Source: Cladosporium sp. IMV 00045
Lineage: Eukaryota > Ascomycota > Dothideomycetes > Cladosporiales > Cladosporiaceae
Length of the DNA: 64,000 nucleotides
Assembly: GCA_001931905.2 (NCBI GenBank)
Contig: MSJI02000707.1
Coordinates: 1 to 64,000 of the forward strand
Direction: 5' to 3'
The position numbers and the translations under genes were made by a program. Position 1 is the first letter of the stretch. Each line of letters opens with the position of its first letter. Below are positions 54,138 through 64,000 of the stretch, one piece after another. The notes beneath the pieces were generated by a model. The model was not told the origin of the DNA, did no database searches, and saw nothing but the letters and a program-made list of their open reading frames with translations.

Positions 54138-54950
54138 ATGGCATCAAGACTCGTCCTGGTCCTCGGCGACCTTTTCATCCCAGACCGCGCAATCGTGAGC
54201 TAAATTCACCTTCCAATCCGCCGCAACCATGAATCCCGCCAGGCTGACGGCTGGGGCTAGGACATTCCCGGAAAAGTACGAGACGACCCTACCAGGACCA
54301 CCCTATGCATTGCGAGTTACTAACGCTTGACTGCACTACAGTTCAAGAAACTCCTCACGCCCGGCAAAATCGGCCAGATTCTCTGCTTGGGCAACCTGAC
54401 CTCACCCTCCGTCTACTCCTTCCTGCGCGGTATCGCGCCCGACCTTCAACTCGTCAAAGGCGATTTTGACATCCCTCTCACGGCCGCAGCGCCCGCCGCG
54501 CCTTACGGCCAGCAGCAGCCCAGCGGCTCCGAGAATAGCTTTCCCATCCCCACCGCTCTGTCGAAAGTCGTCACCCATGGCAGCCTGCGCATTGGCTTCA
54601 CGCACGGCGACAGCATCGTGCCACCAGGCGACCCTGATGCACTCCTGATCGCCGCGAGACAGATGGATGTGGACGTGCTGTGCTGGGGCGGCACTTGCAA
54701 ATTCGAGGCATACGAGATGGAGGGCAAGTTCTTCGTGAACCCAGGCAGCGCGACGGGTGCAGAGAGCTGGATGGACGAGACATTGGGAGCTGGCGAGGAA
54801 GAAGATGCGAACGTGCCCAGCTTTGTGCTGATGGACGTGCAAGGCGATGTGTTGGTGCTGTATGTGTACCAGCTGAAGAAGGATGCAGATGGCAATGATA
54901 CTGTCGGCGTGGAGAAGGTTAGTTTCAGGAAAGGTGCCGGCGGTGCGTGA
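54138..54950 (+). CDS. VPS29: Retromer subunit Vps29
   Basis: Three exons: 54138-54194, a 15-base microexon 54261-54275 (DIPGK) and 54342-54950, giving 226 residues. The protein has a phosphoesterase-like fold: VLVLGDLFIPDRA at the N-terminus, FKKLLTPGKIGQILCLGNLT, VKGDFDIP, RIGFTHGDSIVPPGD and KFFVNPGSATGA. Vps29 acts as a scaffold in the retromer coat on endosomes, with Vps35 and Vps26. Residues that form the metal site in relatives are partly replaced: Phe instead of His in GDLFIP, and GGTCKFEAYE where animals have a His-x-His pair. A Gln/Pro/Ala-rich insert follows FDIPL. The microexon is required, since joining exon 1 straight to exon 3 would delete the family-wide DIPxKFKKLL start. Confidence 0.92.
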
Positions 54951-55307
54951 GCTGTCTATGGGGTGACTACACGGGTTGCATTAGAGGTATGTCCCCAACA
55001 CTACAAGCTATATTCAATACTGGTATGCGAAATTGTCACATCCCTACTCTGCGTACGTCTGCATGTGGATAATGGTGTCCGGCGATCATCGGGGTCCAGT
55101 ACATTCTAGGAAGTAGTTCCAGTGACACGATCCGGACAAATCCGTCTGAAGGCCTTCACCCACATGCACGCATCAACAGTCCGCGAATTGCCTCGAACAT
55201 TGAATTCTCACTACCTTACTGAGCGATTCATGGGTTAGTTACAACCATCGTTATTTGTTGAACATCGGATTTGTGAACGACGTTTTTTTCGGCAATGACG
55301 ATGCGGC
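54951..55307. other. Intergenic, last unmutated DNA before the RIP block
   Basis: 3' flanks of VPS29 and of the broken gene that follows. CpA and TpG are present at ordinary levels. Confidence 0.6.
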
Positions 55308-56321
55308 TCACTGCTCGCTGCCAACGTCTTTCAGCTTGTACTCCATCCTGAATCCGTGTTTGGAAGCCACATTGCCATCCTCCTTGAACTGTTTGATGAT
55401 GGCCTGCAGCATGTCCTCGTCCTTCTCACCCCCATCCAACATCCAAACACCGCGACTCCCTTGTGTGTCTTCCGGCTGCACTACCTGCAAGAAGCCAATA
55501 TCCATGTTGAATTTCTTGCCAACACGAACCAAAAGAGCCTCGCTGCTAAAGTGATGGGCCTCGCAATCGGCCACGTCTCCCTCCATCACCTTGGCATACT
55601 CGTTCTCGTCGTAAAAATTCTTGAACTTCACGAACAACTCCGGCGGCGTTTCGTCGAAGTCTTTAGTGGCTTTAAAGATAGTAACACCCGAGTTCCAGAG
55701 CAACGTCCTTTTAGTAGTGGTAACCTTCCTTTATTAGAAAGGGGAATCGCTAACTAGCTTCTTAGGAGTGCTATTATAAACACGGAATTCGGCATTACGC
55801 TAGTTGCTAGTCTAGCGCGTCGCATTATCGCGAATCGCGCCGGCCTCGAATAGGAGGAATTTATAGAATAGCGTCTCGCGGTCGAGGTCGCCGAGACGGA
55901 CCACCTCCTTACCGTCGTCGCTAGCGTAGGGGCTTACCACCGTTGTTCTGTTACCGACACGTCCGAACACGCCCGGGACAGCCGCAATCGCGCGATCGAA
56001 GTGTTCGTGGAAGAGTCTCTTAGTCGTTAGGCTGCCCTTTAAGTGGAATAGCTTCGCGCGCTAGCCGACCTCCTTGAAATTATAAGTCTTCTTAGAATTA
56101 TGCACTTCGCGATCGCTAGGAACGTAGACGTGGCCGAACTCTTGCAGTAAGATCTCCTAGGCGAGGGGGGTTATATTCTCTATATAGAAGCTATAGGTAA
56201 TGTTTACCGCCTAGCAAATCTGCTTTCGGGCTTTAAGGTGCTTAAGAATAGTATCGAGTTCTTATCCTATTTTCACTAGCGGTTTACCCTAGCGCGGGAT
56301 ATTATCGTCGTTACGTTTCAT
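55308..56321 (-). pseudogene. Gene inactivated by RIP at its 5' part; family unknown
   Basis: One continuous minus-strand frame of 338 codons runs from an ATG at 56321 to the stop at 55308. The last ~135 codons (55308-55725) are clean and protein-like (FDETPPELFVKFKNFYDENE, LLVRVGKKFNMDIGFLQVV). The first ~200 carry nine in-frame TAG/TAA codons, yet between them the protein is still well readable (FYIENITPLA, FGHVYVPSDREVHNSKKTYN, VGNRTTVVSPYASDDGKEVV). All nine stops are of the kind RIP makes from TGG, CAG or CAA. The family is not recognised. The gene is presumably dead, unless an inner start yields the C-terminal third. Confidence 0.75.
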
Positions 56322-56999
56322 ACTAGCGAGCGTACTAGGGGTAACTAGTTAAGTAGAAACGGTATGCCGCTTTAAAGATATTAAGCCGTCGAGTAAGTAG
56401 CTATTAATAATATACTAGTATTATATTAGCGTAAGTATACTAAAGATATAGAGTCGATATCCTAAGGATAAAGAAAAGCGTATAGTAGTGAAAGCAAATG
56501 TGTCTATAAAGCTACTAATTATTTCCGAAGTAAATAATTGTCGGTAGTATAATATAATAAAGGCTTTAAAGTTAGGTAGTAATAAAGCCGACTTAACGCG
56601 CTTTCATATAGAAAGAGCGATTACTATAAAAGCCGCTTATAGCGACCGTAGCTTCTATATATATATACTTTCTCGTATAACTCCTTCGTAGTATTAATAT
56701 CGTTACTAATTATAGCGGAACTCGTACTATAAACACCGTAAAGTACGCGAAAGCGAAACGCTAATACCGACGATAGATTACTAGCCACCCCGGTAAAGAC
56801 TCTAAAGATACCGAGGACGTAGACGACGCTAAACTCGCTAGACATACTAAGCGCGCAGAAGAACGGGTCTAGTAAGAGATTAACTAAGAGTACTCGTAAG
56901 TAATAGCGGCGCGAGGTCGCCTCTACCCTCCGTAGATAGAATAGAAGATTTACTAAAGCCCGCGACATTAGATAAGACCTCCCTACCTCGTATCGCCGC

Positions 57000-57899
57000 G
57001 AGGAATCGAGCGAGTCGGCTCGGAGAGTCTAGTAGTAGGTCGAGGGAATAAGTAGTTAGAAGCTAGTATATACCGAAGACGAGTATATTCCGCGGGTTGC
57101 GCCTACCGCCCTCGACGCTTCTACCGCATTCTAGTTAACTTTCTAAGCCGCGCCGAACGAGATTATCCTAGAAATCATTTAGTATATAGTCTAGCTAGAC
57201 CTCGAAATCCTATAGTTCGATATCTCTTCGCCTAACGATTCGTCCGTAGTAGGCCCGCCTATTCGGGTATACCTTAAGCCTCCTACTATATTTAGCGTCG
57301 CTAAGGCATAGAGAGAAAAACTTTAGGCTATACTAGAGCTCGAATATACTGCCGTTAAGATTAATGTCTTAAACCTAAGCATTTATTAGATATATATAGT
57401 TAAAGTCTAGGAGAGGTAATCTTAACTTAGGCGTCTATTACTTATCGTAAAGGGTATTAATAACCCGTATATCCGCGGCCTTACTACGATTATCTATATG
57501 TTTACTAAGAGCCGAGCTATCGAGCGCGTAGATAAAAGCGAAATCATATTCGCCTAGAACCGCGCTACGGTACTATAGCGTAGCGACGATTAGCTAATAC
57601 TATAAGAGTATATTCTACTCGAGGTTAGACCTAATACTTAAAGGTTTAGATATATTCTAGCCTTTAACCTTACCGAGATAGGTCGTAAGCTCCGTACCTC
57701 GGGTAAGGTTATTTCTATACGCGGCTATACTAGGCGTGTTTTCGATTAGGCTATATCTTATATAAGCGCGAGCTCTATACCTAAGTAAGGGATGAGGCGT
57801 CTTACGCTTAAACGCGTACCCGAGGAATACTAGCTCGTTAGCAATTTTAAGAAGTAGAATAGAGAGGACGTATTAGAGATCGGAATTACGAGGTAATAG
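57000..57899 (+). pseudogene. RIP-killed coding frame, F-box-like
   Basis: Reading in one frame (codon starts divisible by three) gives long protein-like runs broken only by TAG/TAA: DEYIPRVAPTALDAS, AAPNEIILEII, SSPNDSSVVGPPIRVYLKPP, VRPNT followed after a stop by RFRYILAFNLTEIGRKLR, then RRLTLKRVPEEY. The piece PNEIILEII near 57150 resembles the core of an F-box helix. More than a dozen stops occur, all of RIP type. The start is not identifiable. F-box identity is tentative; that this was once coding is more secure, because other frames lack such runs. Confidence 0.5.
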
Positions 57900-59269
57900 T
57901 ATATAATATGCAACGATTAATAGTTTATAGGGGTAGTTTAGAAACGAAAGAAGGTTTAAAGTTTAATATATATCTTTTATATTACTATATGCAAGTGCCT
58001 TATCCCGTACGCCGTTATCCTATAGAAATTATAAACGTTATCCTTCTCTCGTATACTAGTCTTAGTATCTAAGCGTTAGTTATCTTCCCTTTCTTAATCT
58101 TAGACCTATTAGTAGCGAAACAAATTGTATTAGGAAATTATAGGGCCCTACTTAGCTTAACGTCGAGGAATATCGCTAATACTTAAGGGTACTCTTATTA
58201 AATGCAAATTTAGTCGCCTATATTCGTATAAGCGCTCTAAGGTTATAAGGAGTGATATAGAAAATTTAGAGTGTTCGTAGACTTTATAAGCCGCGAAGTC
58301 GAACCTATAATAGGAGCGCTATATATAGTTTCCTTATATGCGGAACCCCGAACCCTAACTTTAACCTTACTACCCTATTATTACTTATTTATAACTATGC
58401 GCCCCTTTCTTTCATTTCTATTATCTTACCTAATCCTATAAATTTCGCCTTAAATTATACTACTACTTCTTTATTAAAGCCTTCGGTTTTATATGTGCGC
58501 CCTATTACCGCTCCTACTTATAATAGTAGTAGTATAATAGCCTAACTATAAAGAGTATATACTACTAAACCGTATCGCGTATTACATCCCGAATAGTATT
58601 CTATAGCATCTACTAAAAACGTAGCCCTAGAGCGCGGGCGATAACTAGGTCGTATATAGGTATTAGTTTATAAGCGGACGTAAGCCCCTAAACGAATAAT
58701 AGGCTGCGTATACTCTTTAGTAGTATTAGAGGAAGGCCGGTATACCTACGCACGTTATTAAATATATGTAGTAGTATTTCGCTCTAATCTCCGCCTACTA
58801 ATACTAAGTCTAGACCTAGTACGTAACCCTCTACCCGCGATAACCGCTTCTACTACGCACCCTAACCCTTTAATAACCTCCGTTACTTATTCTAATCTTG
58901 CCTCTTATATAGACGCAATAGAATACTTAGGTAGTTATACTACTCTTATCCTATAGAAGAGACGAAGATCTAATAAATGGAATACTTAAGTAACTTATTC
59001 CTCTAGGCCTAGGATTATATTATATAACGTCGAGTACGCTACGTAGTCTACGTAAGATAGTTAGTTGCCTCGACCGCCCCTATATTTACCGCCCCCTAAG
59101 GAAAACGAAATCATTAACTATATATCACCTACGGATAAGGACGACTTTATGCTATTTATAGATAACTACTATACCTAGCCTTCGCCGGCGCCCCGGGATG
59201 TCCTATAGTCCGGTTCACTTTTCGTTACTCCTCGTATACCGTAGCGCGACGATAGGCAACTATCTCGTC

Positions 59270-59634
59270 TACTATTAGTCGAGGGCGGTAGATTCTAGCT
59301 ACCGCCGATACCGCTATATCTCTATTAATGCTAGTAGCTTTCTCTCTCGTAGCTACTCGAGTGCGGTAGCTTTAGCTAGCCGCCGACGCCGCTATCCTCC
59401 CGTCTTTACTACTACCCTCCTCTCCCGCCGCCGGTAGAGAGTAGTAGTATCGAGTAGATACCGGCGCCGCTATCCTCCCGTCTTTACTATCCGTTTCCTC
59501 CCCCGCCGCCGGCGGAGAGTAGTAGCGTCGAGTAGATACCGGCGCCGCTATCCTCCTATCCTCGCTATTAGACTCTTCTCCCGCTACTAATCCTAAGCGG
59601 TAGCGTCGAGTAGATACTAGCGCCGCTAGGAAAG
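59270..59634. repeat. 78-base minisatellite inside the RIP block
   Basis: The anchor GCCGCTATCCTCC or close variants occurs at 59310, 59388, 59466, 59544 and 59622, exactly 78 bases apart, so there are nearly five units. Because 78 is divisible by three, each unit codes for 26 residues in any frame; the minus frame 59372-59638 stays open with units like IAAPVSTRRYYSPPAAGEE. It probably derives from a tandem-repeat protein, strand uncertain. Confidence 0.85.
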
Positions 59635-61740
59635 ACACTTATAGCATTTAGAAAACGCTCTATCGGATAGAGCTATTCTAATCGTAGTACGATTAAATCA
59701 AGTTATAACGCCTAATAGAATCTCGGTTATCGATTCCGTAGTATATCTTATTAACTCTCCTTAGAGTAGGCATAAGTAAACATCTACTTACTCTTATCTA
59801 AGAGTTATATTATACTAAGAACCTCGGACTACCTAGAACGGAACGTATTACTTAGAATAAGAAAAGAGATTCGGATAATATAGCTTAGAAATTTCGTAGT
59901 TAAGTTTATTTTCGTTATTAGTAGAACCGGATTACTCTACCTGCCCGGCTATCCCGAGTTACTTATATATAAGAGTACTATAATGAACTTCGCGTACGAG
60001 TCTCTAAAGTCTCTTATATATACCACATATAGCTAGAACTAGCGTACTTTCATTCCGTCGACGTCCTATCTATTTCGCTTTCTAGAGCTACGAGTAAGGA
60101 GAATACATCGCTTTAATCGACCGCGAAAGCGTACTTACGGGGGTTCTTAATATACCTAAGTAAGGCTTTAGTTACTACCTTACTAAGTACTACTATTAGG
60201 GCCCTAGTCTCGATAACTTAGCTAATTACGTCCTTAAAAGTCATTAATCCGCGGATAGATATACTTACGACTTAGTATATAGATGTCCGTTTCGCTAGCG
60301 TAACTATCTATATCGATACCTCGATATTCGAACTCCTACGCTAAGGAAACTCGTAAAATAGACGGTATTCGATTTGCTTTCTAGTATAACGTTCTACTCT
60401 ATTATACCCTTATATACTATTATAGAGTACTATTCGCCGCGCCGGAGCTTCTTCGACTTTATCGGTAAGATTATACTACTAGTCTGCTAGTTACGTACGG
60501 CCTATTACTCTACTCGTAATAGAGAAAAATATTAGGCAGAATTACGAATTTTAACCTAAGCGAAAACAGATAGCTAGTATTCGTAGTATGAAATAGCGCG
60601 CTCTTCGATAGATAAGCCGTTAGAGCGGACCCCTAGGAAGTATTTAATAGACTCCTCTATATAACTACCTAGCTATAGTCGATCTATATTATACGTTTTA
60701 GTTAAAAGTATTTATATATAGATAATTTATCCGATAGCCTCTCTTCTTAGACTAGATAATATTTAAAAACCTTCGGTATTCTAATTATGCTACTCTTTCT
60801 TCTTATCGCTACGCCGTCTAGAGTCTTCCCCTAGCTCTATCTTCTCCGCGATCGAAGCTTATGCTTCGTATATAGTCGTATCGGTAGAGTAGTCGGTAGG
60901 TTTAAGGCACTTTTACGTTACTTTAATCGATTTCACTATCGAAATAGTCGGGGCTATTAATCGACTTTACTAAAGATTCCTATATTCGAGGGCCTATATC
61001 GCGAGTTTCTTAGGCGGGTTCTCATATTATCTAGAGCTATTATAGGTCTTCCTTCTATCGATTTAATCGGGATATTACGACGTTAAGCTCTAAGATAATA
61101 AGCTACGGAAAATGTATTAGAATATAGGCGAAGAAAAGTATATACTTTATATAAGAAGTATAGTAAATATAGGTCTAGATATCGCCTAAAGGGTTAAGGT
61201 CCGTAACGCGTTATAGTTTCGGCTCGAGAGTAAGAGCTCTACGAATATTATCTTAGACTTTTTTGAAGATCCCGATTATATCGTAGTATAGAAGTACTAT
61301 ATAGTTCTATACGCGTTTTAAGAATAGATATTATAACTTCGTAGTATTTACGTTAAAATTTACTTTACGTTAGTCTATAAATTAGTATAACGTCCGAATC
61401 CGACGCTCTTAACCCCGTAATTCGCTACGAGTCGTTTTACTTAACGTAACCTCTCCTCTAACCTCCGACATTTTTCTATATCTATATCGCTAATCCGTTT
61501 TTAATACTACATTATATTAACGACTATTCCTATCCTATTACTATAGACGAAAATAACCCTTACTAGTTAATAGCGATAGATATATACGAAAAAGCTAGCG
61601 TTCTACCGCATTATTAAGATTAATAAGAATCGCATAATACGCCTAAGACCGATAGTAGCTTTTATCCGATATAAGTAGAAGCGCTATTATTAGTTATATA
61701 AACGGATAACGATCTTAACCGCGAAAGCACCGTAAATAGA

Positions 61741-62652
61741 GTGCCTACTACCGAACTCGAATATCCGATAAGTAGTAACCGAGGCCGCGCCTATTACATA
61801 ATAATATCGATAGGTAATATAGTACGGTAAAGTCTACCTAGTATAAAGCGATAGATAACCCGTAGTAAGCTACCCTCCTATAATCTCACTCGGGACTAGC
61901 TCGTTACTAGTATACGTATACCGACTAGTAACGTAGTAAAGCGCGGCTCCGATAAATTCGAAGTCCCTTTAGACTAAGAGTAAGATACTACGGGTATATC
62001 GACTCCGGATACTACGACTAAGACGTAAAAGAAGAAGCACTAGAGAAACGCTAGCGATATACCGTCTTCTCCTCCGTAGAATAAACGAAAGGCTTCTAAC
62101 GAGTCTATCTCGCGCCTACCGCTATAGAAAAAGCGTAGAGCCGCTACTACGGGACTATTACTAAAGAAAGGTAAGCTATAGTCTGCGATAAAACTCTATC
62201 GACCTAAGTAAGAGAATAAATACTATAGTAAGACTATTAAGGAGTAGGAGTAACTCTCTCTTCCGGACTAGCGACGCTTTACGTATATCGGGCGGATCGA
62301 AGAGACGGACTCTAGCGAAAACGTCGGCGCTTATAAAGAATGCGATCGATATATTAAGCTTAACTAGGAGTACCGCGTTTATACGGAAGAGGTAAGGGTT
62401 GCATTTAAGGGTGGTTTTACTTATAGTAGATATCGGTTTAGTAATTAACCCTACTCGTTAAGGAGAGATTATAGAAAAGATAGGAAAGAAAAGTAGTAGA
62501 AGGAGGAGAGAGAAGTAAGTATAGAATAACGACTTTTAGATCTAGAAAATGATCTGCGAGAGGCGTAAAAGAAACTCTAGCTATACCGGAAGAAGTTTAG
62601 TCCGTTAAGCGATAATAGAGACGAAGGCGAAGATAAAGATAATGAATTATAA
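61741..62652 (+). pseudogene. RIP-killed coding frame with cysteine-rich segment and coiled coil
   Basis: One plus frame (codon starts leaving remainder 1 on division by three) is readable to a TAA at 62650-62652, broken by many TAG/TAA codons. The order is a Ser/Thr/Pro-rich disordered part (ASDIPSSPP, KRKASNESISRLPL), then YIGRIEETDSSENVGAYKEC, a stretch with regularly spaced Tyr where RIP would turn TGT into TAT (suggesting a CxxC-type zinc-binding segment once), then a Lys/Arg/Glu-rich coiled coil (RDYRKDRKEK, LLDLENDLREA) and an acidic end (DNRDEGEDKDNEL). Family not identified; the left limit is uncertain. Confidence 0.5.
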
Positions 62653-64000
62653 GTTAGATTACGAGTTCTTTAGTTAGTTAATATTTAGTATTTACGTTTT
62701 TAGTTATAAATATGAATAAATTAGTAATTATAAGATAAATTACGAGTTGCAAGCTAAGTATACGAGAATAGCACTACGTTCTTAGTCGGGAGAGTAAATT
62801 ATGAGTTCGATTACGAGTTTTATTATAGGCTAATTATAAGTCGAATTATAAGTATCGAATTCTCGAGTTAGAAAACCTCGTTAGCTACGCTCGATAGAGG
62901 CATAGCGAACGACTAACGCGCCCTACTACTTACTATTACGATTATATCGAGTATAGTACTATAGTTTTACTAATTATACGAGCATACTAAAGAATATATA
63001 TAGTATAAGGTTCGTATTTATTATTACTCGAATGCCGATTACATTAGAGTAACCTTCTAAATAAATAGACAATTCCCTTTCCGGTAAGTTAACTCTCTTA
63101 TCCTCTAGATAGCCTCTTAAATTGCCCCCTTTCGCCGAAGCGAAACGCAATTCGAATCCCTTAGATAGCTTACTTAATATATACCGAACGTAGAGAATAG
63201 TAGATTATCGAAGTCTACTACTATCCTAGTCTCCTATTTAAGAAGTAGACTAGTAGAGGGCGAGGCTAACGGGAAAGTTCCGAAACCGCGCCTAAAGTCG
63301 TCTTCGATCCTAGTCGCACGCTAGAGCAAGTTAAGGTTATCCTAGCCTAGATCTTTATCCTCGAAGCTATAGCGCCTAAGCTATACTATTACCGTACTGC
63401 GTATAATATCCCTTACCTCTACTATCTTACTATGTTCGTTCTTATACTAAAAAGTAATATAGGTAGTCCTAGGCGAGAGGCCGGAAGAGCTAAAGTTTAT
63501 TTCCGCCTAGATAGTTACGTAGAGTAGACGAGTAGGCGGTAGGGTATAGATATTACTAGCGTAGGTCTATACGAGGAAGCCGACTCCGATTAACCTTACT
63601 ATCTCACGCTTAATAATCTAGATAAGTAGATAAATAAGGCGGTTAGCCTATCGCTTATTAGTATCTAATAGTATCGCGTTACCTAACTCTAAACTCACTA
63701 TATCTCCTACGTCGTATATAATTCCAGCCCTAAGCTTATCGCTAAAGGCTTATAGTAGGGTATACTTATCTGCGTGCCCGTTTATATTAGTAACGCTTAT
63801 ATTAGTAGATATCTTATACGCGTATAGGGAATTATTAGTATCGGGATATTAGTACGTAGGCTACCGCTAGTAGTATTATTATTATACGCGGGTAGTATTA
63901 GGTAGGAGTGTAGTCGTATAATAGTATTATTATTCTAGATGCGTATGTATAACGCGGGCGGGATTTATTAAGAGGCGCTTATCTCGTAACGGTAATACGT

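Larger units (their letters stand above)
55727..64000. repeat. RIP-mutated block, running to the window end
   Basis: From about 55.73 kb on the base composition changes: CpA and TpG become rare while TpA is very frequent and CpG remains. In sampled stretches, 59701-59760 has no CpA and no TpG, and 60301-60420 has no CpA and one TpG. This is the pattern of repeat-induced point mutation. Mutation is partial between 55.73 and 56.33 kb and near saturation beyond. Stop codons are frequent in all frames, and the few open frames (56624-56968 minus) are by-products. No terminal repeats, target-site duplications or transposase/polymerase motifs could be made out. Several dead coding frames and a minisatellite lie inside. 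Confidence 0.85.

Noticed and set aside
56624..56968. 114-codon minus ORF in the RIP block
   Set aside because: No family features. It lies in saturated RIP DNA, and stop-free length there can arise by chance.
59310..59634. CRISPR-like array
   Set aside because: Units are contiguous 78-base tandem copies without unique spacers, in a fungal RIP block.

Overview
The window reads as nuclear DNA of a filamentous ascomycete (Pezizomycotina; a dothideomycete is my best guess, by inference only). The reasons are short 50-80 base GT-AG introns, moderate-to-high GC coding DNA, fungal families (zinc-cluster regulator, Anp1 mannosyltransferase, Med5, Ndc1, a fungal-sized SMN homologue), a tRNA-Leu gene with an intron, and a right end carrying the clear mark of repeat-induced point mutation (RIP). 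Exon boundaries were assigned by eye from splice consensus, reading frame and family alignment, and are listed in each gene entry.

Layout, left to right. 1-785: end of a mucin-like single-pass membrane protein. 1975-4062: a methyltransferase and a convergent SDR. 4530-15854: Mediator subunit Med5, an Anp1-type mannosyltransferase, a hexose transporter, a doubtful small ORF and VTC1, all on the minus strand. 16661-26216: 5-oxoprolinase (minus), a divergent Zn2Cys6 regulator (plus) and a DAL5/TNA1-type anion transporter (plus). Both promoter regions of this trio are crowded with the same CGGCAA/TTGCCG half-sites, partly as palindromes, so they look like a self-contained pyroglutamate (5-oxoproline) uptake and use module. 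26801-44742: housekeeping genes, namely Tctex-type dynein light chain, VAP, a UBA/UBX protein, Nop15-like RRM protein, SMN, a small putatively myristoylated membrane protein, an SDR, an aldo-keto reductase, a proline-rich hypothetical protein, a Pep12-type syntaxin and Ndc1. 45685-49203: a seven-exon gene of a large, uncharacterised ascomycete family, preceded by diverged direct repeats and followed by tRNA-Leu(AAG). 50912-54950: an unknown protein, alanine-glyoxylate aminotransferase and Vps29.

From about 55.7 kb to the end the sequence changes abruptly. CpA and TpG nearly vanish while TpA and CpG stay common, the classic outcome of RIP. The edge falls inside a gene (55308-56321, minus): its last ~135 codons are intact and its first ~200 hold nine in-frame TAG/TAA codons, with mutation density rising away from the edge. 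Deeper in the block I can still read at least two more dead coding frames (an F-box-like one near 57.0-57.9 kb and a cysteine-rich, coiled-coil one near 61.7-62.65 kb) and an exact 78-base-period minisatellite. The block therefore looks like a gene-bearing duplicated segment silenced by RIP rather than a plain transposon, although no element ends are visible.

The most interesting items are the oxoprolinase/regulator/transporter module with its shared palindromic motif, and the RIP gradient that runs into a gene.
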